Of a stretch of 64,000 nucleotides of DNA, positions 41,202 through 51,087 are shown piece by piece; position 1 is the stretch's first letter, and every line of letters starts with the position of its first letter. A program made the translations under genes and the position numbers. Origin of the DNA: Granulicella sibirica. GTDB lineage: Bacteria > Acidobacteriota > Terriglobia > Terriglobales > Acidobacteriaceae. Location: assembly GCF_004115155.1 (NCBI RefSeq), contig NZ_RDSM01000006.1, positions 124,001 to 188,000 on the forward strand, written 5' to 3'. A model generated the notes under the pieces. That model was not told the origin of the DNA. It did no database searches and saw only the letters and a program-made list of their open reading frames with translations.

Positions 41202-42347
41202 ATGCTGCATACCTTGACGCGCCGCTCGTTCCTTGCAGCCTCCGTTCAATCCGTCGCAGCCGCCCGCTGGTGCACGGCAGAGGAACGCTCTGGAACGCTC
41301 GTTTACATGAGTTCAAGCGATGCCAAGGCAGGTGGCGGCATCTACGTTGGGCGCTGGAATGCCCATGACGGCACCCTCGCGGGATACAGGCGGGTCGCGG
41401 ACATCTCCACCACGTTCATGACGGACAATCGCGGCGGCGGTGAGCGGTTCCTCTACGCGGGACACCAGACGGGCAAAGACATAGGCGGCTTGAGCGGATA
41501 CAGGATCGCACTCGATGGCGACCTTCAACCGGTGAACACGGTCACGGCCCCGGGCGCCAGCTTTTCTCATCTCGCCTGTGACCGTACCGGGCAGTGCATC
41601 GTCGCACCGAACTATGCCGCGGGCTTTACGTTGTCGGCAAAAATAGCCCAGGATGGACGGCTCAGTGACTTCATCTCGAACATCCCGCAGCAAGGCAATG
41701 GTCCGATTGCCGACCGCCAGGCCGGACCCCATCCGCATGGTGTTGCCATCGCGCCAAACAATCGGTTCGCCTACATCAACGATCTAGGTGCCGACCGTAT
41801 CTTCATCTTCCGGTTGGATGCTGCCGCGGGAACGATTACGCCGGCTGATCCGCCCGCGTTCGTGATGCCTGCGGGTTCCGGGCCGCGCCACCTGGCGTTC
41901 CACCCAAACGGCAGGTGGGCGTATTCCATCAATGAATTGAACTCAACCCTGACACTCTTCCACTGGAGCGCCCAGACAGGAGCCCTGACGGCCATTGCCA
42001 CCACACCGACGATGAGCAGCGGAGGAGATGTCGCGCATAACCGGGCGGGCGAGATCGCCTTTGATCGTGAGGGGCATTTTCTTTATTGCTGCAACCGGGG
42101 TGCGGTTGAGGAGCTGCCCATCTTCCGCGTGGGACCGGACGGACGCCTGACGTTCATTGCGCGTACTTCACTTCATGGGACGGAGGCCCGTCACTTCGTT
42201 GTCTCGACCGATGACGGCTTTCTGCTTGTGGCGAACCAGTTCAGCAACGCCGTGAGCATATTTCAACGAGACCGCGGAGCGGGATTATTGTCTCTTCGCA
42301 ATCAGACCTACCCGCTTCGCGGGGCTTCGTGCGTCGTCTTCGTTTAA
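41202..42347 (+). CDS. Tat-exported lactonase-type propeller (lactonase 2)
   Basis: The 381-residue protein opens with a Tat-like leader (LTRRSFLAASVQSVAAARW) and carries the same seven-bladed lactonase fold as lactonase 1, for example HPHGVAIAPNNRFAYINDLG and GSGPRHLAFHPNGRWAYSIN. The two differ in leader type and sequence. The start at 41202 follows GGGAGG. Its 3' end overlaps the convergent lacI gene by 63 bases. Probable substrate: a sugar lactone produced outside the cytoplasm. Confidence 0.87.
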   Translation: MLHTLTRRSFLAASVQSVAAARWCTAEERSGTLVYMSSSDAKAGGGIYVGRWNAHDGTLAGYRRVADISTTFMTDNRGGGERFLYAGHQTGKDIGGLSGYRIALDGDLQPVNTVTAPGASFSHLACDRTGQCIVAPNYAAGFTLSAKIAQDGRLSDFISNIPQQGNGPIADRQAGPHPHGVAIAPNNRFAYINDLGADRIFIFRLDAAAGTITPADPPAFVMPAGSGPRHLAFHPNGRWAYSINELNSTLTLFHWSAQTGALTAIATTPTMSSGGDVAHNRAGEIAFDREGHFLYCCNRGAVEELPIFRVGPDGRLTFIARTSLHGTEARHFVVSTDDGFLLVANQFSNAVSIFQRDRGAGLLSLRNQTYPLRGASCVVFV

Positions 42348-43364
42348 GGGCTTGCAGCCGCAGGACTCGCGTGCGATGAACCTGGTTGGCAACACAATGG
42401 ACTGTTGGGTCTTCGGGCCGGTTCCCTTGAGGCGCTGGATCAGCAGTCGCGCTGCCTCGTAGCCGAACTCTTCCGTAGGTTGGCGGACAGCCGATACGGT
42501 TGGATGGATCATGTCCGCCAGGTCGAAGTCATCAAAGGAGACAAACGCAACATCCTTGCGCAGACGCTTGTCATTGTGCTTCAAGCCACGCAAGGCCGCG
42601 ATGGTGCAGACCCAGTTCATGGTGATCACTGCATCCGCCTTGTGCTGCTTCAAAACAACTTCGTCGAGCCACTCCCGCGTGATAGAACTCTCATGCTCCA
42701 CAAGCGCAATCCTGGACTCCAGTCCCGCTTTGCGCATGGCGTCCCGGTAACCAGCGATGCGTTCCACGGAGGTGTGAAGCCAGGGGCGTGTAGAGAGCGC
42801 AAGAATCCGCTCATACCCGTGTTCGAGCAGATGCTGGACCGCGTTCCTGACGCTGCGCCGGTTGTCAATCATCACGGAATCAAACGAAGCCTTGCGCATC
42901 GGCTGGTCCAGTGTGACCACGTGGAAGTCAGGCGGGATGATGTCCAGAAAGTTGCTCTTGGGACTGCCCACCGGCGAGATGATGAGACCTTCAATCTGGT
43001 GCCGAATCAGGCTCTCCACCTCGGAACGCTCCACGTCGGGGTCCCACCCGGAGCTCGCCAGGATCACAATGTAGCCGTTAACACGGGCAACCTCCTGAAC
43101 GGCCTTGACTGCATTGAAGGCGAACGGGTCAGCCAGGTTCTTGACTACCATGCCGATGGTCGCAGACTTTCGTGCCTTGAGTCCGCGGGCCAGCTCATTC
43201 GGGCGATAGCCCAGGTGGGCCATGGCTCTCTGCACTTTCTCCAGGGTGCTGCTGCTCACGGAGACTTCTCGGTTTAGAACCCGCGATGCCGTCTTCAGGG
43301 ACACGCCTGCCTCGCGGGCCACATCGACCAGCGTAACGGAGTTCGAACTCCTGGCTATACCCAT
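42285..43364 (-). CDS. LacI-family transcriptional regulator
   Basis: The 359-residue regulator has the LacI helix-turn-helix at residues 10-33 (TLVDVAREAGVSLKTASRVL) with hinge helix LARGLKARKS. The periplasmic-binding-type sensor domain begins at ATIGMVVKNLADPF. Family members bind palindromes with a central CG and release them on sugar binding. The ATG at 43364 starts just ahead of the helix-turn-helix; upstream codons are non-native. The gene is divergent from GH2-2 with an operator-like palindrome in between, and identical motifs occur at other promoters of the locus, so it is the likely local regulator. Confidence 0.93.
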   Translation of the reverse strand: MGIARSSNSVTLVDVAREAGVSLKTASRVLNREVSVSSSTLEKVQRAMAHLGYRPNELARGLKARKSATIGMVVKNLADPFAFNAVKAVQEVARVNGYIVILASSGWDPDVERSEVESLIRHQIEGLIISPVGSPKSNFLDIIPPDFHVVTLDQPMRKASFDSVMIDNRRSVRNAVQHLLEHGYERILALSTRPWLHTSVERIAGYRDAMRKAGLESRIALVEHESSITREWLDEVVLKQHKADAVITMNWVCTIAALRGLKHNDKRLRKDVAFVSFDDFDLADMIHPTVSAVRQPTEEFGYEAARLLIQRLKGTGPKTQQSIVLPTRFIARESCGCKPLNEDDARSPAKRVGLIAKRQ

Positions 43365-43467
43365 GCAGAGGCATCCTCGTTGCACGGCAATCATACCTGA
43401 CGAAATGAAGGCCAGACTGCGCGGTCGAGAAGCAGGACCGACGGTCAAGAGTCGGCGCCGCACTCTG

Positions 43468-43479
43468 GACAACGTTGTC
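43468..43479. promoter_or_regulatory. LacI-type operator between lacI and GH2-2
   Basis: GACAACGTTGTC is a perfect 12-base palindrome with the central CG typical of LacI operators. It lies 104 bases from the lacI start and 80 bases from the GH2-2 start. Confidence 0.8.
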
Positions 43480-43558
43480 ATCTTCCAGTATTTTCTTCCT
43501 ACAGTCAGGCGTGCCATTCAGCAAGCGGGCTACTCCTCAAAGCAGACAGAGACCCTTC

Positions 43559-46150
43559 ATGACGAATCTCACACGCCGAAGCGTGATCAAAAGCGGGATC
43601 GCGGCCTCCGCAGGCATTATTGGACCAGGTACGGTGTTTGCGGCTGCGGAGAGCGCCGCCGGCGCGCAGGCAGGCAAGCCGGTCCGGGAGCCTGCTCCCG
43701 GCGAGCCGCTTTCCCCGCGTCAGAGATTGCTGCTCGACTTCGGGTGGAGCTTTCACCTTGGGAATGCAGACTCAGCAGCGGAAGATTTCAGTTATGGCTT
43801 GCCGGCAGTGGAGGGGACCTTCGCCAAGTCAGGGCAGATCGTCGGCCACAACAACGTGAAGAATGGCAAGGTGAGCCAACTGCCGCGTGATGACAGCGGC
43901 TGGCAGACCGTCGACTTGCCGCACGATTGGGCGCTGGACCTGCCCTTTGTGTCCGTGGAGGGGCCATTCGTTTCGGCACACGCTGCCCATGGAGGCAAGC
44001 CGCTGGGCCGCAACTTCCCCAAGACAAGCATCGGCTGGTACCGCCGCAGGTTTGATGTTCCCGCTGAGGACAAGGGAACGCGGATCAGTCTTGAATTTGA
44101 CGGTGTCTTCCGCGATTGCTTTGTTGTGCTGAACGGCTTCCTCCTTGGCAGAAACTTCAGCGGCTACTCTCCGTTCAGCTTCGACATCACCGACTTTGTC
44201 GAGTATGGTGGCACGAACCTGATTGAGGTGCGTGTCGACGCCACGTTGAACGAAGGCTGGTATTACGAAGGCGCCGGCATCTATCGCCACACCTGGTTGA
44301 CCAGGACGCGGCCGCTGCATGTTGCGCAGTGGGGAACTACCGTGCGGTCGGAGATTCGTGGCACGGGTGCGGAGGTCACGATCGAGACCGAGTTGCAGAA
44401 TGAGAGCGACGCTCCGGCACGTGGACCGCTGGTGTATACCGTCTCCGGTCCCGCTGGCGAAACGGCCGCCACGGTTCGGGGCAAGGCGTTTGAGATTGCG
44501 CCGTGGAGCAGCCTCACCCTGAAGAACGCGGTGCCGGTGGCACAGGCGAAGCTGTGGTCGCTTGACACGCCCAACCTGTATCGCGTGTTTACACAGGTGG
44601 AAAGCGACGGCGCTATCGTGGATCATGATGCGACCACCTTTGGCATCCGGTCCATCCGCTTTGACCCGGACAAGGGCTTCTTCCTCAACGGGGAACCCGT
44701 CAAGATCAAAGGAACGTGCAATCACCAGGACCATGCCGGCGTAGGCATCGCAGTCCCGGATGCGATTCACGTGGAACGTGTCGCCGCGTTGAAGAAGATG
44801 GGCTCCAACGGATGGAGGGCAGCGCATAACACCGTCGCCGCGGAGGTGCTGGATGCCTGTGACCAGTTGGGCATGCTGGTGATGGCGGAGGCGCGCATCA
44901 TGTCTTCGTCGCCTGAGGGGTTGAGCGAACTGGAGCGGATGGTGAGGCGTGACCGAAACCACCCCAGCATCGTGATCTGGTCCCTTGCGAATGAAGAACA
45001 TTACCAGGGCAACGACACCGGCGCCCGCATCCTCACCAGCATGAAACGGCTGTGCAAGCAGCTCGACCCCACCAGGCCTCTGACGGGTGCAATGAACGGC
45101 GGATGGGGCCACGGCATCTCGGGTGTGGTGGATGTGCAGGGCTTCAACTACTGGAACGGCGCAGCTGAGGCAGACCCGGCAAAGAACATTGACGAGTTTC
45201 ACCGCAGCTTCCCGACATCGCCAACCATCGGAACTGAGACCGCAAACGGCAAGAGCGCGCGAGGCATCTACGCTACGGACCCGGCACGGGGCTACGTCAC
45301 CGGGTATCCGGCGGGCTGTGAGGACTGCAGGATGCCTGCGGAGATATGGTGGGCGGCGTACGACGAGCGCGCGTTTCTCAGCGGTGGATTTACCTGGGTG
45401 GGCTTCGACTACCGCGGAGAACCGAAGCCTTACGATCGCGTGGCCACCAGTTCGCAGTCCGGCATCCTGGATACGTGCGGATTTCCGAAGGACATCTACT
45501 TCTATTACAAGTCATGGTGGGGCAAGGACCCTGTGCTGCACCTCTTCCCGCACTGGAACTGGGCAGGCAAAGAGGGCGAGGCAATCGATGTGCGGTGTTA
45601 CTCCAACCTGGAGAGCGTCGAACTCTTCGTCAACGGAGTAAGTGCCGGGGTGAAATCTCCGAAGCGTAACTCGCACCTGCATTGGCCTGTGACCTATGCT
45701 CCCGGAGCGATCGAAGCACGCGGCATGCGACAGGGTAAGGTCGTCCTGACCGCGCGCCGTGAGACAACCGGCCCCGCAGCGCAACTTGCCCTGCTGCCGG
45801 GCAAGGCAGCTTTCCGTGCGAATGGCGAAGATGTTGTCTCTGTCGCCGTAGAGGTGCGTGACGCACAGGGCCGCATGGTTCCCACAGCCTCCAACACCAT
45901 CCACTTCTCCCTCTCTGGAACAGGCAAGATCATCGGTCTGGGCAATGGCGATCCAGCTTCGCACGAGGCGGACCGTCCCGCCTCCACAACGTCCGCATCG
46001 CGCAGCGCGTTCAGCGGACAATGCATGGTCTTCGTCCAGGCGGCAAAGCAGGCAGGAACCATTGAGCTGAGCGCTTCGGGCGAAGGCCTGAAGCCAACCG
46101 TGGTGAACATCACCAGCACGGCGGAGACACCGCGTCCTGCGGTTGCGTAA
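43559..46150 (+). CDS. Tat-exported GH2 beta-glycosidase (GH2-2)
   Basis: The 863-residue enzyme has a Tat leader (TNLTRRSVIKSGIAASAGII), GH2 sugar-binding, Ig-like and TIM-barrel domains, DUF4982 and a C-terminal Ig-like domain. The acid/base is Glu479 in VIWSLANEEHYQG and the nucleophile Glu560 in TIGTETANGK. It lacks obvious truncation. It is clearly a paralogue of the next gene, with long stretches of near identity such as LSELERMV.RDRNHPSIVIW. The start at 43559 places the leader at the N terminus. Possible activity: beta-galactosidase or beta-mannosidase-type exo-cleavage. Confidence 0.9.
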   Translation: MTNLTRRSVIKSGIAASAGIIGPGTVFAAAESAAGAQAGKPVREPAPGEPLSPRQRLLLDFGWSFHLGNADSAAEDFSYGLPAVEGTFAKSGQIVGHNNVKNGKVSQLPRDDSGWQTVDLPHDWALDLPFVSVEGPFVSAHAAHGGKPLGRNFPKTSIGWYRRRFDVPAEDKGTRISLEFDGVFRDCFVVLNGFLLGRNFSGYSPFSFDITDFVEYGGTNLIEVRVDATLNEGWYYEGAGIYRHTWLTRTRPLHVAQWGTTVRSEIRGTGAEVTIETELQNESDAPARGPLVYTVSGPAGETAATVRGKAFEIAPWSSLTLKNAVPVAQAKLWSLDTPNLYRVFTQVESDGAIVDHDATTFGIRSIRFDPDKGFFLNGEPVKIKGTCNHQDHAGVGIAVPDAIHVERVAALKKMGSNGWRAAHNTVAAEVLDACDQLGMLVMAEARIMSSSPEGLSELERMVRRDRNHPSIVIWSLANEEHYQGNDTGARILTSMKRLCKQLDPTRPLTGAMNGGWGHGISGVVDVQGFNYWNGAAEADPAKNIDEFHRSFPTSPTIGTETANGKSARGIYATDPARGYVTGYPAGCEDCRMPAEIWWAAYDERAFLSGGFTWVGFDYRGEPKPYDRVATSSQSGILDTCGFPKDIYFYYKSWWGKDPVLHLFPHWNWAGKEGEAIDVRCYSNLESVELFVNGVSAGVKSPKRNSHLHWPVTYAPGAIEARGMRQGKVVLTARRETTGPAAQLALLPGKAAFRANGEDVVSVAVEVRDAQGRMVPTASNTIHFSLSGTGKIIGLGNGDPASHEADRPASTTSASRSAFSGQCMVFVQAAKQAGTIELSASGEGLKPTVVNITSTAETPRPAVA

Positions 46151-46176
46151 GCCACGTACGAGGGGGGACACCGGAG

Positions 46177-48801
46177 ATGAGTATGCAGTTCACGCGCCGC
46201 GGCATGATGAAGACGGGCCTCGCCGCATCAGCCGCTTTGATTGGATCGAACGTTATCGCCTTCGCGGAGCCGACGTCCGGCAACGAACCGGTTAAGGCAG
46301 ACAACGTCTGGCTGCAGCCTGCTGGCGGCACGGATGTTTCGCACTCGCCCCGCCAGCGATTGCTCCTGGACTTTGGCTGGCGCTTTCGCCTGGGCGATGC
46401 GAACGACGCCATGAAGGACTTCCGGTACGGCGCGCCGACCCGTGAGGGCACCTTTGCCAAGGCTGGGCAGAACTGGCTGCACAACGCCAAGGACGGGCCG
46501 CTGCAGCACAGCTTCGATGACAGCGCCTGGCGATTGATCGACTTGCCGCATGACTGGGCGGTGGAGCTGCCCTTTGAGCCGATCGAAGGTCCGGACGGCT
46601 CCGTCCACGCGGCACATGGCGGCAAGGCGCTTGGCCGTGAGTATCCCGCCACCAGCATCGGCTGGTACCAGCGCACCTTTGACATACCAGCCCCCGATGA
46701 AGGTCTGCGCATCTCGATTGAGTTCGACGGCGTGTTCCGCGATTCCACAGTGCTGTTCAACGGCTTCTACATCGGACGGAACCTCAGCGGCTACGCGCCC
46801 TTCAGCTTCGATGTGACCGATTACGTCAAGTACGGCGGCAGCAACGTCATCACCGTCCGCGCAGACGCCACGCTGAACGAAGGCTGGTACTACGAGGGCG
46901 CCGGGATCTACCGGCATACATGGCTGGTGAAGACGCATCCCCTTCACGTGGCGCAGTGGGGCACCTGCGTGCGCAGCGAGGTCCGGGCCAAAGGCGCACG
47001 CGTCTCGGTGGAGACGGAGCTGCTCAACGAAAGCGATACGGCGGCTCACGGCCGTCTGACCTCGAAGATACTTAGCCCGGATAGCGCCCTTGTAGCGACT
47101 GTTCCGGCACGGCCATTTGAGATTCCAGCCTGGGGCACGGTAACGGTGACAAGCCAGGTGCTTCTGGCGGAGGCAAAACTGTGGTCCGTGGAAGAGCCAT
47201 ACCTGTACAAGGTGGCCACGCAGGTGGAGAGCGGCGGCCGCATCGCAGATGAACATGGCACGACCTTCGGCATCCGGTCCATCCACTTTGACCCGGACAA
47301 GGGCTTCTTCCTGAATGGCAAGAGCGTCAAGATTAAGGGCACATGCAGCCATCAGGACCACGCCGGTGTCGGCATCGGCGTACCGGACCGCATGCACTAT
47401 GACCGGGTTGCGCTGTTGCGGCAGATGGGATCGAACGGCTGGCGGACCGCGCACAACCCCGTGGCGGCAGAGTTTCTGGACGCGTGCGATCAACTGGGCA
47501 TGATGGTGATGGCGGAGACGCGCATCATGGCATCCACGCCCGAAGGCCTCAGCGAACTGGAGCGCATGGTCAAGCGCGACCGCAACCACCCCAGCATCGT
47601 TATCTGGTCTCTTGCCAACGAGGAGTACTTCTACCAGGGAACTCCCACGGGCGCGCGCATCATCGCGTCCATGAAGCGCGCCACAAAGAAACTCGATCCC
47701 ACACGGCCGGTAACCGGCGCCATGAACGGCAGTTGGGGCAGGGGCATGTCGTACGTTGTGGACGTGCAGGGCTTCAACTATTTCAACTCCGGCATCCCCG
47801 ACGAGAAGCGGCCTGCTGGCCGCGCGGAAACCGCGGATATCGACGACTTCCACGCCAAGTTTCCGAAGCTGCCAACCATCGGCACGGAGATGGCGAACGG
47901 CAAGAGTGTACGCGGCATCTACGAGACGGACCCGAAACGCGGCTATGTGGCCGCCTATAAGCCCGGCTGCGCGGACTGCAGGACTCCCGCCGAGACGTGG
48001 TGGACAATCTTCGACGAGAGGCCGTTCCTGGCGGGCGGCTTTACCTGGGCCGGCTTCGACTACCGCGGCGAACCGACACCGTACGATCACGTCGCCACCG
48101 GCTCTCAATCCGGCATCCTGGACATATGCGGCTTCCCGAAAGACATCTACTTCTACTACAAAGCATGGTGGAGCCAGGAGCCAGTGCTGCACCTCTTCCC
48201 CCATTGGAATTGGCAGGGTAAGGAGGGGCAGGCGATTGACGTGCGGTGTTACTCGAACCTTGACAGCGTGGAGCTCTTCGTCAATGGCGTCAGCGCGGGC
48301 ACGCAGTCGCCAAAGCGCAACTCGCACCTGTACTGGAGCGTCGTCTATGCGCCCGGGGTGATTGAAGCGCGCGGAATGAAGCAGGGGAAAGTTGTCCTGA
48401 CCGTACGGCGGGAGACGACCGGCGCGCCGGCGCAACTGGCGCTGCTGCCGAACCGGACTTCCTTCCAGGCCAACGGAGAAGACGTGGTCTCCATTGCGGT
48501 GGAGGTCCGCGACGCGCAGGGCCGCCTGGTTCCAACGGACTTCAGCAAAGTCCACTTCTCTCTCTCAGGGGCGGGCAAGATCATCGGCGTGGGCAATGGC
48601 GATCCCAGCTCTCGCGAGGCAGACCGTCCCGCGTCTGCCACGTCCGCGGAGCGAAGCGCATTCAGCGGACAATGCATGGTCTTTGTGCAGTCAATCAAGC
48701 AGGCGGGCGCGGTGGAACTGCAGGCCTCAAGTGAAGGCCTGGCAAGCGCAGTTGCGACACTTCACAGCACGGCAGATGCAGCCCGGCCGGCCGTTGTATA
48801 G
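46177..48801 (+). CDS. Tat-exported GH2 beta-glycosidase (GH2-3), tandem paralogue
   Basis: This 874-residue enzyme begins 26 bases after GH2-2 and has the same layout: leader (FTRRGMMKTGLAASAALIGS), GH2 domains, DUF4982 and Ig-like domain. The acid/base is Glu482 in IWSLANEEYFYQ and the nucleophile Glu571 in TIGTEMANGK. It differs from GH2-2 by a short insertion after the catalytic loop (GIPDEKRPAGR) and by scattered substitutions. The ATG follows GGGGGACACCGGAG. Tandem paralogues often split specificity between linkages or chain lengths. Confidence 0.9.
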   Translation: MSMQFTRRGMMKTGLAASAALIGSNVIAFAEPTSGNEPVKADNVWLQPAGGTDVSHSPRQRLLLDFGWRFRLGDANDAMKDFRYGAPTREGTFAKAGQNWLHNAKDGPLQHSFDDSAWRLIDLPHDWAVELPFEPIEGPDGSVHAAHGGKALGREYPATSIGWYQRTFDIPAPDEGLRISIEFDGVFRDSTVLFNGFYIGRNLSGYAPFSFDVTDYVKYGGSNVITVRADATLNEGWYYEGAGIYRHTWLVKTHPLHVAQWGTCVRSEVRAKGARVSVETELLNESDTAAHGRLTSKILSPDSALVATVPARPFEIPAWGTVTVTSQVLLAEAKLWSVEEPYLYKVATQVESGGRIADEHGTTFGIRSIHFDPDKGFFLNGKSVKIKGTCSHQDHAGVGIGVPDRMHYDRVALLRQMGSNGWRTAHNPVAAEFLDACDQLGMMVMAETRIMASTPEGLSELERMVKRDRNHPSIVIWSLANEEYFYQGTPTGARIIASMKRATKKLDPTRPVTGAMNGSWGRGMSYVVDVQGFNYFNSGIPDEKRPAGRAETADIDDFHAKFPKLPTIGTEMANGKSVRGIYETDPKRGYVAAYKPGCADCRTPAETWWTIFDERPFLAGGFTWAGFDYRGEPTPYDHVATGSQSGILDICGFPKDIYFYYKAWWSQEPVLHLFPHWNWQGKEGQAIDVRCYSNLDSVELFVNGVSAGTQSPKRNSHLYWSVVYAPGVIEARGMKQGKVVLTVRRETTGAPAQLALLPNRTSFQANGEDVVSIAVEVRDAQGRLVPTDFSKVHFSLSGAGKIIGVGNGDPSSREADRPASATSAERSAFSGQCMVFVQSIKQAGAVELQASSEGLASAVATLHSTADAARPAVV

Positions 48802-48913
48802 GAATGGGATCGTACAGGCTTGCAGCATTCTGGCTGGAGCCTGAAACCAAAGTAAGCTGACACTGCACGTGATTCGTCGGCGATGTTGTTCTGAGCGGCA
48901 CGGAGGAAACACC

Positions 48914-51055
48914 TTGAAGGCACCGAAGCTCCTGATCCTGATTCCGCTTCTCCTCTCCAGCGCGTTGCGCATGGAAGCACAGAAGCGGCCGGTGGAGTAC
49001 GTCAACACGTTCCTGGGGACGGCTCCGCTGACCAATCCTGCGGACATCGGGTTTAATCCGCCATGGCGTGTGTGGGCTGGCCTTGTCTTTCCTGGAGCGT
49101 CTGTACCCAACGCGATGGTTCAGCTCAGTCCCATTACCAAATTCGGCAGCGGCGCCGGTTACGAGTACGAGAACAACGTGATCTATGCCTTTGCGCACAC
49201 CAACAAGGGGCATTGGAACCTGTGCAACATTCCCATGCTGCCCGTCAGCGGCGACGTCACTCCAGAGGACTTCGGCTCGCCCTTCAGCCATGCCAAGGAG
49301 TCGGCGCATCCCGGCTACTACCAGGTCTATCTCGACCGGTACGGCATTAACGCCGAGCTGACCTCAACCCTCAGGACCGGCTATCACCGGTATACCTACA
49401 AAGACAGTGCTCAGCCGAAGAAGCTGATCGTGAACCTTGCGCGTTCCAACGAGCGCATCCGCGACTGGAAGATCGAGCAGGACGGCGACAACGCATTCAA
49501 GGGCGTTCAGGTCGCGAGCGAGAAGGTGTACTTCTACGCCGTGTCGAACTACAAGATCAAACAGATCGAGATGCTGAAAGGCGAGAAGGCACAATTGCCC
49601 GTCGTTGACATCGCAGGCGGCAGCGGTCCGGTGGAGATCAGGATCGGCCTCTCGTTCGTGAGCATGGACAACGCAAAAGAAAATCTTCAGAAGGAACTTG
49701 GCAGCAAGAGCTTCGACACCGTCAAGGCTGAGGCATCCGCCACCTGGCAGGCACTCCTGTCGAAGATACAGGTCTCCGGCGGCACGGAACGTCAGAAGGA
49801 ACTCTTCTACTCCTGCCTGTACCGCTCATTCCTGTGGCCCGCCTTGCGGAGCGATGTAAACGGCGAGCACGTCGACGAGAAGGGAGCGGTGGTTAAAGCA
49901 AACTTCCAGTACTACACGCTGCCATCCCTCTGGGACGACTACCGAAACAAGCTGGTCCTGCTGGGCATGATCTCTCCTGACGTTACTGTCGACGTCATCC
50001 GCTCACTGGTAGAACGTGGTGAAAAGACCGGGTTCATTCCAACGTTCTTCCACGGCGATCACGCCGCGCCGTTCATCGCAGGCTCCTATCTGCGCGGGCT
50101 GCGAGGGTACGATGTCCGCAGCGCCTACAACCTGCTGCTGCGCAACGCCACAGTCGAGGGTGGCACCAGGCCCTACATCCGCGAATACATGGACAAGGGA
50201 TTTATCTCCGATCCGGATGTGTCTAATCCAATCGTAGAGACCAAGGGCAAAGCGGGTGTCACTAAGACACTGGAATATTCTTACGACGACTATTCCGTGG
50301 CCTTGCTTGCGAAGGAGCTGAACGACCAGCCGAACTACGACATGCTGATGAAGCGGTCACAGAACTACAAGCACATGTTCGATCCGTCCACCGGCCTGAT
50401 GCGGGGGCGCTTGGACAACGGCGAGTGGATCAAGAACTTCAACCCGCAATACCCGTACTACGAGTACATGTACCGCGAAGCCAACGCCTGGGAATCATCG
50501 TTCTTCGCGCCCCATGACACGGACGGCCTGATCGGCTTGTACAAGAGCAAGGCCGACTTCGAACAGCACCTCGACTCCTTGTTCACCATCCCCTGGAACC
50601 CCAACTACATCGCGGAGAACATCAACTCGTTCATCGGGCAATACTGCCAGGGAAACCAGCCCGACCATAGCTTCCCCTTCCTTTACTACTTTGTAGGCAA
50701 GCCGGAGAAGTCGCAGGCAATCCTGAACATCATCATGAGCCGCTTCTATGGCATGGGCGAGCAGGGGTTGGCCTTGTCTGGCATGGACGATGCCGGAGAA
50801 ATGTCCTCGTGGTATGTATTCACAGCGATTGGGTTGTACCCGTACTCTCCCGCGGATCCCAGGTACATTGTTTCCGTGCCCCTGTTTCAGAAAACCACGT
50901 TCCGTCTGAACGAAGGCAAGACACTCACGATCCTGAAGAAGAACGCAGGCGAACGGATCACCGGCATCACGGTCGGCGGCAAGAAGGTGAACGGCTATTT
51001 CGTCGACCACAGTGAGCTTGAGGCCGGCAAGGAACTTGTCATCGCAACGCAGTAG
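48914..51055 (+). CDS. GH92 alpha-mannosidase family enzyme (GH92-2)
   Basis: About 713 residues. TTG at 48914 is preceded by GGAGGAA and gives a good signal peptide (KAPKLLILIPLLLSSALRME), so I prefer it to the ATG at 48869. The GH92 domain begins RPVEYVNTFLGTAPL. Key loops are YREANAWESSFFAPHD, YCQGNQPDHSFPFLYYF and LSGMDDAGEMSSWYVFTAIG. The catalytic Asp pair and general-acid Glu are kept, but HGNE is changed to QGNQ, so linkage preference may differ from GH92-1. Confidence 0.92.
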   Translation: MKAPKLLILIPLLLSSALRMEAQKRPVEYVNTFLGTAPLTNPADIGFNPPWRVWAGLVFPGASVPNAMVQLSPITKFGSGAGYEYENNVIYAFAHTNKGHWNLCNIPMLPVSGDVTPEDFGSPFSHAKESAHPGYYQVYLDRYGINAELTSTLRTGYHRYTYKDSAQPKKLIVNLARSNERIRDWKIEQDGDNAFKGVQVASEKVYFYAVSNYKIKQIEMLKGEKAQLPVVDIAGGSGPVEIRIGLSFVSMDNAKENLQKELGSKSFDTVKAEASATWQALLSKIQVSGGTERQKELFYSCLYRSFLWPALRSDVNGEHVDEKGAVVKANFQYYTLPSLWDDYRNKLVLLGMISPDVTVDVIRSLVERGEKTGFIPTFFHGDHAAPFIAGSYLRGLRGYDVRSAYNLLLRNATVEGGTRPYIREYMDKGFISDPDVSNPIVETKGKAGVTKTLEYSYDDYSVALLAKELNDQPNYDMLMKRSQNYKHMFDPSTGLMRGRLDNGEWIKNFNPQYPYYEYMYREANAWESSFFAPHDTDGLIGLYKSKADFEQHLDSLFTIPWNPNYIAENINSFIGQYCQGNQPDHSFPFLYYFVGKPEKSQAILNIIMSRFYGMGEQGLALSGMDDAGEMSSWYVFTAIGLYPYSPADPRYIVSVPLFQKTTFRLNEGKTLTILKKNAGERITGITVGGKKVNGYFVDHSELEAGKELVIATQ

Positions 51056-51087
51056 CAACACAGGGAACTGGACAAGGTAAAACAGCA

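Noticed and set aside
43829..45202. 457-codon open frame on the minus strand
   Set aside because: Antisense shadow of GH2-2, in the same register as the shadow in GH2-3, as expected from the paralogy.
46228..48555. 775-codon open frame on the minus strand
   Set aside because: It lies fully antisense to GH2-3. Its Arg/Val/His-rich composition is the usual shadow of a GC-rich gene and it has no domain.
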